Assembly: GCA_023053545.1 (NCBI GenBank)
Contig: JAKZAN010000007.1
Span: forward strand, 9,486,001 to 9,550,000
Source of the DNA: Lepidurus packardi
Taxonomy: Eukaryota; Arthropoda; Branchiopoda; Notostraca; Triopsidae
Length of the DNA: 64,000 bases
Reading direction: 5' to 3'
The translations under genes and the position numbers were made by a program. The notes under the pieces are model-generated. The model made no database searches, was not told the DNA's origin, and saw nothing but the letters and a program-made list of their open reading frames with translations. Every line of letters begins with the position of its first letter. The first letter of the stretch is position 1. Positions 22,783-33,099 of this stretch are shown here, piece after piece.

Positions 22783-23420
22783 CCTGATGAGAAACGTGAA
22801 TGAGAAAAATAAGAAACGAACGGAAGAACCATCAAACACAACCCCACATCCATAATATGAGACTCAAATACCAATATATTCTAATCTAGAGTAATTATAA
22901 TACTTGTTAAATGCATTTATCCTATAAATGATCCTATAGCCTTTGCTATAGGATCATGAAGATCAAATCGTTTGCCGGTCGTGATGGTCCATAAAGCGTT
23001 GAGTACTGGTTTTTGATTCTGCAGATTGATCGGTTTGCCAACGTCAGGCCTTCCAGAAAAACGGCACGGTAATTATAAAACCTCGATTTAAATTTATTAA
23101 ATATAAACTGTTTACTTGAAGGATTGTATCAACTCGCCGATTTCTTCATGAATGATTCTCTCGAGACTGGATTTGCCGAAACCTAAATCCCAACGCGAAA
23201 CGACGCACCTCGCTCCAGTTGTGCCCTTCACAGTAGTTGAACAGTATTCCTATGCCAAATCAAGCATAAAATATACCTTAAACTAGAAGTGTTAAACCTT
23301 TATTGTTGGACCATGACCCATAAGGGATTCTTCCTTCATAACATCCTTAACGAGCTCGTTATAAGCGTATGGTACCCAAAATTGCTGTCAATTAGAGATT
23401 CTTATATTACAAGGACGGGC
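22783..23420 (-). pseudogene. P450 relic 2 (parts of exons 5 to 1)
   Basis: Minus-strand remnants of exon 5 (start), exon 4 (disrupted by the inverted repeat TGATCCTATAGC / GCTATAGGATCA at about 22929-22956), exon 3 (internally deleted), a shortened exon 2 (GAAGGAAGAATCCC region, 23290-23370) and the end of exon 1 (TACAAATACACTGCCCGTCC). Several deletions break the frame. Together with relic 1 it marks the decayed end of the P450 array. Confidence 0.85.
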
Positions 23421-23908
23421 AGTGTATTTGTAGACAATTACACACAGAGAATAGGAGAATGGCGTTATTATTGCACACTTTATTATTGGCGTTATTATTG
23501 CACACAGAGAATAGGAGAAGGGCGTTAAAACCGCATGGGTTTGCGAACCGTGCTAGTAAGCATTATGAGTCACGTGGTAAACCCCCATGTTACGATGTTT
23601 AAGTAGCTTCCTGCTTGTCATTGAGCCAAAACCCGCCACCGACGGCACTGCGTTGCATCTGCGGGTTTTGCGGATATTCCTTAGCGACCTTGACGTGAAG
23701 TGTGTATGTATTTGTAAGCTTTGCAATGTGAGTGGTGTACAAGCGTTAATTCGCAGGTTAAATCGCTCCCCCAAAACTGCCTTCAACAGCTTTCTGGTAA
23801 GCTTCTCTTTTCCTTTTTCATTGTTAGGTTTTTCTTGGGTCAGATTCCATTGTTCATGGCTGCAATATATGTATATATATATATATGGCTGCAATATATA
23901 TACGTTAG
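23421..23908. other. flank and probable 5' exon of the 3CxxC gene
   Basis: Starts with a short tandem repeat (GAATAGGAGAAGGGCGTTA/TTATTGCACAC). A plus-strand frame from 23587 ends at a GTAAGC donor at 23797, and an acceptor TTAG ends at 23908 just before the next ATG; the two would join in phase, so this may be a 5' untranslated exon or a 70-residue N-terminal extension of the following gene. Confidence 0.4.
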
Positions 23909-24930
23909 ATGACTGTGAACAACGCACATAATTGGCAATGGCAAAAATGCTTTGCTCAAACCTTCAGGGAGCTTTTGCCAGATCAGTGGCGTCTATTTCC
24001 TGCCTCTGACGCATTCCTCGAAAGGAATGAAAGTCAATGTGTCAAATACAACTTCAAGTTACGGATGAACTGCAAGGTCAGGTTTCAGTTTTTCCTTATC
24101 AAATTTAATCACCCCAAAAACCTTTTTCAGATTAATAAGCTTTTCTCTTTTCTGTGTGATTGTGGAACTTCAGGATTGTCACAATATCTGGAACTCGGAA
24201 ACTTGCACCGTCTCCTTCTCCATTCCGTATTATCTGAAAAAGAGGATCCGAGCTCGAGTTCCCTTAAACGCTAATCCAGGTATATTATCTGAAAAACGTT
24301 ATAACCGCAGTCCCATGACACTTTCACGGTCGTTTTGATTACATTGTAGAAAAGAAAACCCAACTGTCAAATGAGAAGGAGAGTGAAACGAAGAAGAAAA
24401 AGAAGAGGAGGAAGAAGAAGGCTGTAATAGCTCCTGATTCCCTCATTGCAGCTGTGGAAGACCTTACTAAAGCTTTAAGTGACGTCAAACTCAATTCTGG
24501 AGTAAAAAATCTAGGAATTATTTGAGACTTTTTGTTTTTAGCAATTTGCGTACAGAAAATAACTGCTCGGGTCTTCTTTAGACAGTGTCAAGTGGAAATC
24601 CTTCCAAGTTAGAAGGTCTATCGGTAAAAGGATCCATTTACTACCGCGTTTGGGGCCAACAATGCGAGAAATGCGACAGCGAGGACTATTACGACCCTTT
24701 CTGGCCTAAGGAGACCATTTTGCTAGTAATTTTACAACCAATTGGCGTTGCAGGCTAAGGTGAAAGATTGCTAGGTAATGGAGTCGCTGCTAAGGACCAT
24801 TTTAAACCGAGTCTATGGCGTTAACAATGCTCCTCCCACTGCACATCCCGGTGGTCCTCGATCTAAACGCAGACAGAAGCATAAAGCAGATTTATGCGAG
24901 TTGTGCAGCTATGGATTTGGCCATGACTAA
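23909..24930 (+). CDS. RTP-like 3CxxC zinc-finger protein
   Basis: Five exons (23909-24076, 24174-24279, 24350-24501, 24582-24725, 24775-24930) join in phase to 241 residues. The order of parts follows the receptor-transporting-protein (zf-3CxxC) family: an N-terminal NWQWQKCFAQTFRELL helix, first CxxC (CKDC, residues about 55-58, formed exactly across intron 1), HNIWNSETCTVSFSIPYYLK, second CxxC in RVWGQQCEKC (about 170-173), WPKETI...RTILNRVYG, and third CxxC CELC (about 231-234) near the C-terminus. In vertebrates such proteins assist surface traffic of chemoreceptors. Unusual here is a Lys/Arg-rich insertion (about residues 95-125, KKKKKRRKKKAVIAPDSL) between the first and second zinc motifs. 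The 49-bp last intron is the least certain junction. The start may lie further upstream (see preceding entry). Confidence 0.8.
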
Positions 24931-25289
24931 AGGAAAACGATTCAATATCATACCTATGCAGCTTTTTGCTTGAACGTATTATATAACCGGGAACAGTTGT
25001 CTTTTGCATACAAACTTTTTAATCTTTTGCTTAACCCAGTCAATACACTAAACTCTTCATAGGATAACTCTTAACGTGCTTTTCATTGTTGATGCAGGAG
25101 ATTTGTACAGCAAATTCGAGTACAGCGAAGGTTTCAAAACAAGTCCGAGTCAACAATGAAACATTAGCCAACTCCCTTTCTCGATCTAAGCAGGTTGCAA
25201 GTATTGAATCTACTGTAAATTAAAAGCAGAGCTTATGTGTACCTTTTGTCTCCAACGAAAAATGTTGAGAACTACCGTCCGGTAACCTA
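24931..25289. other. 3' flank of the 3CxxC gene
   Basis: Presumed 3' untranslated and intergenic sequence. No further exon recognised. Confidence 0.5.
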
Positions 25290-25808
25290 GGGTGCGTTCC
25301 AATTGCGAACTCGACTAGGTAGTTGAGTTTTCCGGACTCGGGCTGAGTAAACCCGCGTCCCAATAGGCACATGTACTATTCAATCGGGGTATGGTTGGAA
25401 TCGATATAACTTGTAATCAGAGACAATGAATCGCTGTATTGCACTCAATGATACAATACTACTTCATTTAAAATCTAAAAGTGAAAATTTAAGGAAAGGA
25501 TACTATTTCTAAAAAAATATATTGGTATGTGACGATACAATAAGATAATATAACTGTAAACGAAAAGAGTGAAAATGCTGGAAAAGCTTTGTTTTGTTTA
25601 CAGGGAACCACGACTCCACCTAGCACCCAGACGCGAAACGTCCCCCAACTCGCTTCTGCTGTGTTCAACCCTGATCCAAAGTGGAGTCGAACAACCCTTC
25701 CCCAAACTCCGCTTTGAACCCGAGTTTGGCTAATTGAATCAGGCGAGTTCTGGAACCGGGTTGAAAACCCACTTCAACCCGGGTTGAGCCGCCAATTGGA
25801 ACGCACCC
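25290..25808 (-). mobile_element. non-autonomous DNA transposon (MITE-like), family A copy 2
   Basis: 519-bp element that is the reverse complement of 15259-15785 over its whole length with scattered substitutions and small indels. Terminal inverted repeat GGGTGCGTTCCAATTG. Flanked by the 3-bp direct repeat CTA (25287-25289 and 25809-25811). No coding capacity. The different 3-bp target duplications at the two copies show independent insertions. Confidence 0.9.
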
Positions 25809-26530
25809 CTAGATTGTTTAATAGGTTCCTGTGCATTTTATAAGGGGAATTTCAAGAAAAACACGGAATCTGATGGTTGGTCAATGGCAAAGCCGGATCC
25901 ATACAGACTACAAATGTTTCTATGTACTGTAACCGGAGGTATGGGCACGTTGTGTACAATTTCGCTTTAAATCTTTTTAACGCGAATATTAGGAATCGGT
26001 TGTGTAGAATGAAAGTTTGGAAATACTGCACTTTGCTGTTTAACTCTCTACGTCAGTCTCTAGGTTTGATTCTCAGTGTTCAGGCTTCCTTTCACGTTAC
26101 TCGAATACAGTTGGAGTTTCTTATAGTACGGAAGCTGTATTGTGTTTTCACTAAAAGTTAGTTACAACACACACTGCAATGACGAAATTTTAGAGTGTTT
26201 TTTTCGTGTTCCTACTCATTGTAATAGGAGAATTCCAAGAAATAATTGGAATTTGAAGGCAATAAAGGTTGGATCTATGAGGTACGTGCAAGACGTGTAA
26301 GCTTATTCCTGTTCTTGTAATGGGGGTCTAAATACTCCTGGAAGTTGACATTTGCAATTAGCGTATTATCGCCGTTGATACAACTGAGCACCCATTCTTC
26401 TTAACACTGAATTACAAGCACCAAACAAGGATTCTCAACACTAGCATAACGTCTTATTATTAGTGTTTACATAATATTATTACGTAAAAATCATTGTTGC
26501 AATCATAGCAAGTGAAGTAAGCTTACATAA
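25809..26530. other. intergenic, no supported gene
   Basis: A 94-codon frame at 25877-26161 has no recognisable features. No exon, RNA gene or repeat identified. Confidence 0.4.
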
Positions 26531-27068
26531 GGGGCCGTCCATAAATGGCGCCACCCAGGGAGAGGGTGGGTGGATTCAGTAAAAGATGACGAGAGGGTGG
26601 GAGGGGTTTTACATGAAAGTGACGCCATCCTGTAACTCTAAACTTAACTGGTGATTCTGTGCAAACTATGTTTACATAAGTGCCAAAGCGTGAATGTTAT
26701 TCTTGTGTTTTCACACTTTTGTGAAAGTGTTCTTGCTTTTTCTAGCTCCTAAGTAGACAGAGTTTGTAGCGTTTACCTTAACTCTTGAAGGATTGTCAAT
26801 ATGTCGGTTAAAAAAAGCCCATATTGGCATATTGTAATGGAACAATGGCTCATTACGTGGAGGACGGATTCAGATGCCCTCGCGTCTGCTTGAAATTTTG
26901 TTAAAAAGCAAGCGATCTCATTACACAAGATCTCCTATTTATTTTTTTCCCTTTTTTGTGAGAGGGGTCAACCAGGTGATGGTGCCATTTTAGAGGGTGG
27001 GGTGACTGGGAGGTGGGGGTGGGTAAAAAATTCGCGATTTTTGGGTGGCGCCATTTATGGACGATCCC
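26531..27068. mobile_element. non-autonomous DNA transposon (MITE-like), family B
   Basis: 538-bp element with inverted ends GGGGCCGTCCATAAATGGCG at the left and CGCCATTTATGGACGATCCC at the right, flanked by the direct repeat TAA (26528-26530 and 27069-27071). The outer 30 bp pair almost perfectly. Internal sequence is non-coding. Confidence 0.88.
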
Positions 27069-27071
27069 TAA

Positions 27072-28475
27072 TGTGAAAGCACATCCTAAATCCCAAACAA
27101 TCTTTACAAAATGAAAGTTTAGATATGAGTCTAGTCAGATTATGGAGTAAAGTAGAATGTAGTAGTTAAATAAGTAGTGTAAAAGTAGTTAAATGTAGGA
27201 GTGAAGTAGTTAAATAAGTTAGAATCAAAGATAGGAGAATAAAATAAGAATCAAAGTAAAACTTCTAAGTAAATTAAAGCAGTGTTTACAGGATTAGAAA
27301 ACCTGCGGTTTGGAATGTTTAAAGAGACCAGACGCATCCTTTGTTGTGTTTTTGTTGGTCGATTTCTAGGCTTAAAACACTCTCAAAATTCTTAAACCGT
27401 GTACATCTATACTTACGTTACACAAAGTCCAACGAATTCACAAGATGAAAAGTCCAAAGAGACATTCTATGGCAACGGATATACAAGGGATCTATTTCGA
27501 CCAACAACAAGTCCACCTTACTCTGGGTGTGTTAGACAAGGTATAGTCGATGTAAATAGTGCGTAATCTGATTACTAAGTCGAGAATCCACAGCAATGCA
27601 TGGTCTTATGTCGGTCTTCATGTTGGGACTCTTGTTTGCAGACTTATGTTCTCATATGTCTAGTGGGTATTTTGACGAACGGATTCTTGGCAAGTTCATT
27701 CTTGGCTAAGTTTGTAATTTGTAACGAAATTTAGGATTTTTCACGCAAAAATCGCGTCATTTCCTTTGAGTGACATAATGACGCAGCGTCAAGAAAAATT
27801 GGCCTTGCTTTCCCTGAGCAATGGCTTTTCCAACGGGAAGCACAAAGTGTATACCAGTTTCAATATGGTGAGTGTAGTACAAGTTTACATTTCCTATAAC
27901 ATGTCTTTTAGTTCGTTCTGGTTAGCATTCTAGTATACTTGAACTCAATGAAATACTGGAACTTACGTGACCAATTGATCTTAATTGATTCGTTAGGCTC
28001 CTTTAGATAACTATCAAGCCAATCCTTATTACATGGATTTGGGAGAAAGTTATATATACAGTTATATAACTGAAAGGCAAGGGTAATACTAGGCCTTTCA
28101 TTAGTGAATTCGGTGTACCATGTTATAATTTCGGGGATTACAGATACGAATGGGAATAACGCCAAAGTTTTAAGAAGTGTCAAGGCTTTCTTAGACTTAA
28201 TTTTCATTCGGGAGCATTCTCCAGGGTGTGCTATACCAATGTTTTTTGATTCCCTCACTCTATACTATCTGTATTCTATTCGAGGAATTTATTTCCAAAG
28301 ATAAGAACCAGGCTGATATCTATGCGCTATAAAACCTTCAACCCTGCGCTGCGTCCTAACCATTTCGGGATAGAGTTTGCTATAGTTTGTGTTCATTAGG
28401 GTGGAACAAGTTTCAATATTGGAAAACCAAAGTTAAATCGGTAAAAAAAAAAAAGAAAAAAACTCGTAGAACAAC
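27072..28475. other. intergenic with a possible upstream exon
   Basis: Contains AGTAGTTAAATAAGT-like repeats (27140-27220). At 27777-27869 an exon-like stretch begins with ATG (MTQRQEKLALLSLSNGFSNG) and ends at a GTGAGT donor in phase 0; it could be an alternative first exon of the ABCG gene below. A 116-codon minus-strand frame (27908-28258) is not supported by any family resemblance. Confidence 0.4.
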
Positions 28476-31400
28476 ATGGGGAAGAATTCCTACGTTCTGG
28501 AAAACAACGCTTACCAGCCAGATCCTGTCGGCGAGGTAAACAGTAGTCGAATTTGCAGTTTTTAAGTTGCAAATTGGGCTGAAAATAAGTGTTAGACTTA
28601 CGTAACAGCTATTTAAGCGAGTCATGCTCGATCAGCTGCACTGTCTTCGTTAAGCGTTAGCATGACACGACTAGATATGGATAGTGTGCTATCAAGGTGA
28701 TAAGATTACGGTAAAACCTGGTACTAAAATCTTCAATTCTCTTTTATTTTGGGTTCTAGGATACGGTTTCGATTCCCATTTCACGATTAGAAGCTGCTGG
28801 GTTACACAAAGTGACTTATGCCTGGGAAAATATTAACGTTTTCGCGCCACCGGAAGCTGGTGGTGGTCTTCTCAAGTGCCAAAAGCCGCAGGGGACAACA
28901 TCCAAACAAATCCTCAAGGATGGTAAACTATACTACGTAGCATTTACGAGTTATTGTTATGCATACTGTAATGTACAACAAGGATTCTAAGTTGTCTTTC
29001 TTTACGAAAGCAAGGATTAGTAAACAGAACTTGGCACGCCTTGGCATTAGATTAACAAACTAGTTGATACTTTGTGTAAATAGCGAGTAGAGGATTATTT
29101 TGCTTCGTATAGCGCCAACAATGAAGTTTACATCAGGATTTGCGACAGCTGCTAGAGAGATTTAAGCAAATAGTGAAGCTGATATTGATATTTATATTGA
29201 TATTTATATTGATATTTATATTAATATTGATATTTATATTAATATTGATATTTATATTGATATTTATATTGATATTGATATTTACATCAGGATTTGTGAC
29301 AGCTGCTGCTAGAGGGATTTTAGCAAATAGTGAAGCTGATATTGATATTTAAATTGATATTTATATTGATATTGATATATGGCTGAAATTGCTGAAATTG
29401 ATATTGATATATGGCTGAAATTGATGAAATTGATATTGATATTCTAGCCATTTTTTTATAATTTTATAATTTGTTATTTATTTATTGTGTATTCTAAATT
29501 TGGGACACAATTTTAAAAAGATATACAAAAGATTAGATACACATATGAATAGTAAGATTCCTTCCTGGTTCACTAAATTTATGAGATAAGCAAAATGGCA
29601 GAAAGGATCAACTGATGTGAAATCTTGGGATCACAATGTTGAATCCCAACAGTGTTTCCGATCTTATCTGTTCCTTTGATGCCAGATTAAGGAGGAAGTA
29701 CTTTACACTTCCTTTGACCTTACCCAACCATTATCTGTAGACATGAGGAAAACCCTAAGTACTAAAAACTAACCCATGATTATAGTGAGCGGCATTGTAC
29801 GCCCGGGGGAATTTCTGGCTATTATGGGAGCTAGTGGCGCCGGTAAAACTACATTGCTGAACGCTCTAACTTTTAAGAATATCGCAACCTTAAAGGTAAC
29901 TTTAACTATAACAAAAAGAATACTAGTAACATTTAAAAAAAATAGATTTCTGGTCAAAGGATTCTTAACGGAGCAGTTGTCAAGCCAGATACGTTGACCC
30001 GTATTTCTGCGTATGTCCAGCAACAAGATTTGTTTATTGGTACGCTTACCGTGCGTGAACATCTCCGATTCCAAGTAATTGCAATTTTTCATCTGTATAC
30101 ATTCTTTCTGTATACATTCAAACTTGATCTGTATACATTCAAACAACAAAATCATCCAGAAAAAGATTATAATTCCTGCAAAACATCCAGAAGAAACTGC
30201 AATACATTCAAAACATCCAGAAAAAGATTATAATTCCTGGAAATTGTCTAGGCTTTACTGAGAATGGACAAAGAAGTAACGTACAAGCAACGTATGGCTC
30301 GTGTGGATGAAGTATTGGCGGAAGTAATACTATCCTTTTCTATAAACAGTTCAAACTCTACATTTTTGTGATAGTTAGGGTTGACAAAGTGTCAAAATAC
30401 TGTTATTGGAACGCCTGGAAGGGTGAAAGGCATCTCAGGGGGTGAAATGAAGCGACTGGCCTTCGCTTCCGAAGTATTGACTAATCCTCCACTCATGTTT
30501 TGCGACGAACCCACGTCCGGCTTGGATTCCTACATGGCCCAAAACGTGGTCTATGTACTCAAAGCAATGGCCCAGAAAGGAAAGACGGTGGTTTGTACCA
30601 TCCATCAACCGTCTTCCGAAGTATTCGCCTTGTTTGACCGCGTATTGCTCATGGCAGAAGGCCGAGTAGCGTTCTTGGGACCCGTGGTAGATGCCATGAA
30701 GTTCTTTGAGAGGTAAAATCTACCTCCAGAGTGGAATCTATCGGAATCAATGCTTTCTATAAGAAATTAAAGGAATGTAACCCAGTTTTGCTTCTGCAGG
30801 GAGGGAATGCCTTGTCCTAGGAACTACAATCCAGCAGATTTCTACGTTCATTCTTTGGCAGTGGAACCAGGTGCGGAAGCGGAATCACGAGCTAAGATTA
30901 AGATGATTTGCGACAACTTTAGCACTTCCCCAGAAAGCGCTGAAGTGACTGAGGCCATTAAAGCGAGTACCCAGCACACTAACGGATTTATCAACGAACT
31001 TACTAACGATTCCAAGCCCAAACGCTCTCCGTACAAAGCCAATTGGTTCGCTCAATTCCGCGCCGTCTTTTGGCGATCTTTCCTGAGTGTTTTGCGCGAA
31101 CCAAGAATCCTGGTCGTCAAAGTCTTTCAAACCGTGGTATGTGTTAAGCGAGTCAAGTTTTAAGAAAAGGAAATCTAGGTATTGGTTTCGAATTCTAGGT
31201 TATTGCTGGCTTGATAGCGTTAATCTATCAAGGGCAAGATATCACGACCAAAGCTGGAGTTATGAACGTTACTGGCGTACTTTTTGTCCTACTGACCAAC
31301 ATGACTTTCCAGAATGTCTTTGGTGTCGTCAACGTAAGTTCTAATCAGCTGTTTGTGATTGTTATATAATAATAATAACTAGTTTGTTAACTACTGCTGT

Positions 31401-32814
31401 TTTGCTTTGTATCTTCCGTACATTCATTATGTAAACACGCTGGTTTTCTGACATTTCTTTGTTTACATTTTGAAAACTTCATTGTTGACAATACGAGAAT
31501 TTCTTGTTTACAAATTCGAATTGTTTCTTAGCAATTGGGATTTTATATTCAGTTAAATGGTTCTCTGTTAGTAATGAGACTGTTTTAAAATAGGTATTTT
31601 GCGAAGAATTGTTTTAATCAGCTTTAATCGTAAGTTTTAATCAGCTCTTTGTGATTGTTATAGAATAACTAGCTTTGTTAACTACTGTTGTTTTGCTTTG
31701 TAGCTTCCGTACATTCGTTATGTAAACACGCTGGTTTTCTGACATTTCTTTGTTTACATTTTGAAAACTTCATTGTTGACAATTTGAGAATTTCTGCTTT
31801 ACAAATTCGAATTGTTTCTTAGCAATTGGGATTTTTTATTCAGTTAAATGGTTTTCTGTTAGTAATGAGACTGTTTTAAAATAGGTATTTTGCGAAGAAT
31901 TGCCCATATTTTTCCGGGAACATTTCAGCGGAATGTATCGAACGGACGTCTACTTCTTATGCAAAACCATGGCAGAATTACCAGTCTACATATTCTTCCC
32001 GTTCTTCTTCATCTCCATTTGTTACTATGTCATCGGTTTACGTGAAGACGCGGCCTCTTTCTTTACTGCTTGTGCAGTCCTCGTCATCGTCGCCAACACC
32101 GCCACTTCTTACGGTATAACTCCTTCCTAACTTAAACTTTAAATGTAATGTTCTAATTTTAAACTTTCATGACTTTTTCAATAGGTTACTTTATGTCTTG
32201 TGTGAGTCCATCGACAGCATTCGCTCTAGCCATTTCTCCGGCCTTTGTGATCCCACTCTTAATTTTTGGTGGTTTCTTCCTCAATAGCTCGTAAGATTCA
32301 TACTTTTAGAACCATTATTCATACGATTATAACCATGAAACAAGTTTGATTGTAATTTCTTGTTAAATGTCTGTTTAGATCCGTGCCTGCATATTTCATT
32401 TGGCTGAAGTACGTGTCATGGTTCTATTACGGTAATGAAGCTCTTTCCATTAACCAATGGAGTGGTCAGGAAAACATTGCTTGCATTCCAGTCAACGGCA
32501 CGATTATTAACGGGGAACTTGTTACGGAAATCTGCAGTTCTGGAGAAGACATCCTCTTCTCGCTTGGATTTGACCCCGTAAGTCTCACTCTGATTATTAT
32601 AACTATAATAACTATTATTACTAAGATATTACGATTTATTAAGATATTATTATTAAGATATAACGATTATTATAACTAAGATATTACAACTAAGCACTTT
32701 CATTTTGATTAGAACGCCTTCTGGAAGGATATTGGATGTCTGTTTGCCTTAATCGTTGGATTCCGTACCCTAGCGTTTGTCAGCTTATTGTCCAAAACTT
32801 ATACTAAGAAGTGA
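28476..32814 (+). CDS. ABCG (white-type) half transporter, paralog 1
   Basis: ATP-driven half transporter that works as a dimer in membranes; white-type members carry pigment precursors, lipids or other small molecules, and the substrate here is unknown. Twelve exons (28476-28535, 28760-28922, 29786-29895, 29946-30074, 30252-30323, 30375-30712, 30800-31136, 31199-31333, 31885-32113, 32185-32290, 32379-32577, 32713-32814) join in phase to 659 residues. Nucleotide-binding domain first: Walker [10 protein letters not shown] (about 89-97), Q-loop [18 protein letters not shown], signature [10 protein letters not shown] (about 197-206), Walker [15 protein letters not shown]-loop [10 protein letters not shown]; then [12 protein letters not shown] and six membrane segments including [20 protein letters not shown]. 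All catalytic residues are present. Intron 2 is long and carries a GATATT repeat; intron 8 contains a duplication. Confidence 0.93.
29180..29440. repeat. (GATATTTATATT) microsatellite
   Basis: Repeats of TTGATATTTA/TTGATATTGA in intron 2 of the first ABCG gene, plus a direct duplication of the flank ACATCAGGATTTG(C/T)GACAGC (about 29129 and 29284). Confidence 0.85.
31334..31884 (+). repeat. intron-8 tandem duplication creating a decoy exon
   Basis: Two about 290-bp copies (from GTAAGTTCTAATCAGC at 31334 and GTAAGTTTTAATCAGC at 31630) each end with TTTTAAAATAG followed by GTATTTTGCGAAGAATTG. The duplication therefore copied the 5' splice site, the intron and the first bases of exon 9. The internal piece 31594-31629 (36 nt) is bounded by AG and GTAAGT and begins GTA TTT TGC GAA GAA TTG TTT TAA, that is, with an in-frame stop. 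Confidence 0.88.
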
Positions 32815-33099
32815 AAACTGTTCCCACTAGGACCAGCCAAAAGACAAAGAAAAGTTTTATATGGAGTTTATTAGAATACACGCAACTTCTAAACATGAGC
32901 CACATGAGCGTTCTTGAATTTGAGTTGTTTAGCCGGTTTGGGGACAACGGATACCATATTAATGTCGTATAATCCTTACGAGAAGCTTTATACGTGTTGT
33001 AATAGGGCTTCTTGGCCAATCTTAACTCAGTACAGCTGTTTCCGTACGAGTGGAGCCGTACTTTCAGCACGTTCATTCGAAAACCAGCGAAAGAAGAGT

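Noticed and set aside
23553-23927. 124-codon minus-strand frame opposite the 3CxxC gene's 5' region
   Set aside because: Low-complexity IYIYIY segment from a TATA repeat and no motif; the plus strand has better splice evidence.
25877-26161. 94-codon frame beside the family A transposon as a transposase remnant
   Set aside because: It lies outside the terminal repeats and has no catalytic or DNA-binding motif.
27908-28258. 116-codon minus-strand open frame
   Set aside because: No recognisable motif or splice context, and a plus-strand frame overlaps it. AT-rich composition allows frames of this length by chance.
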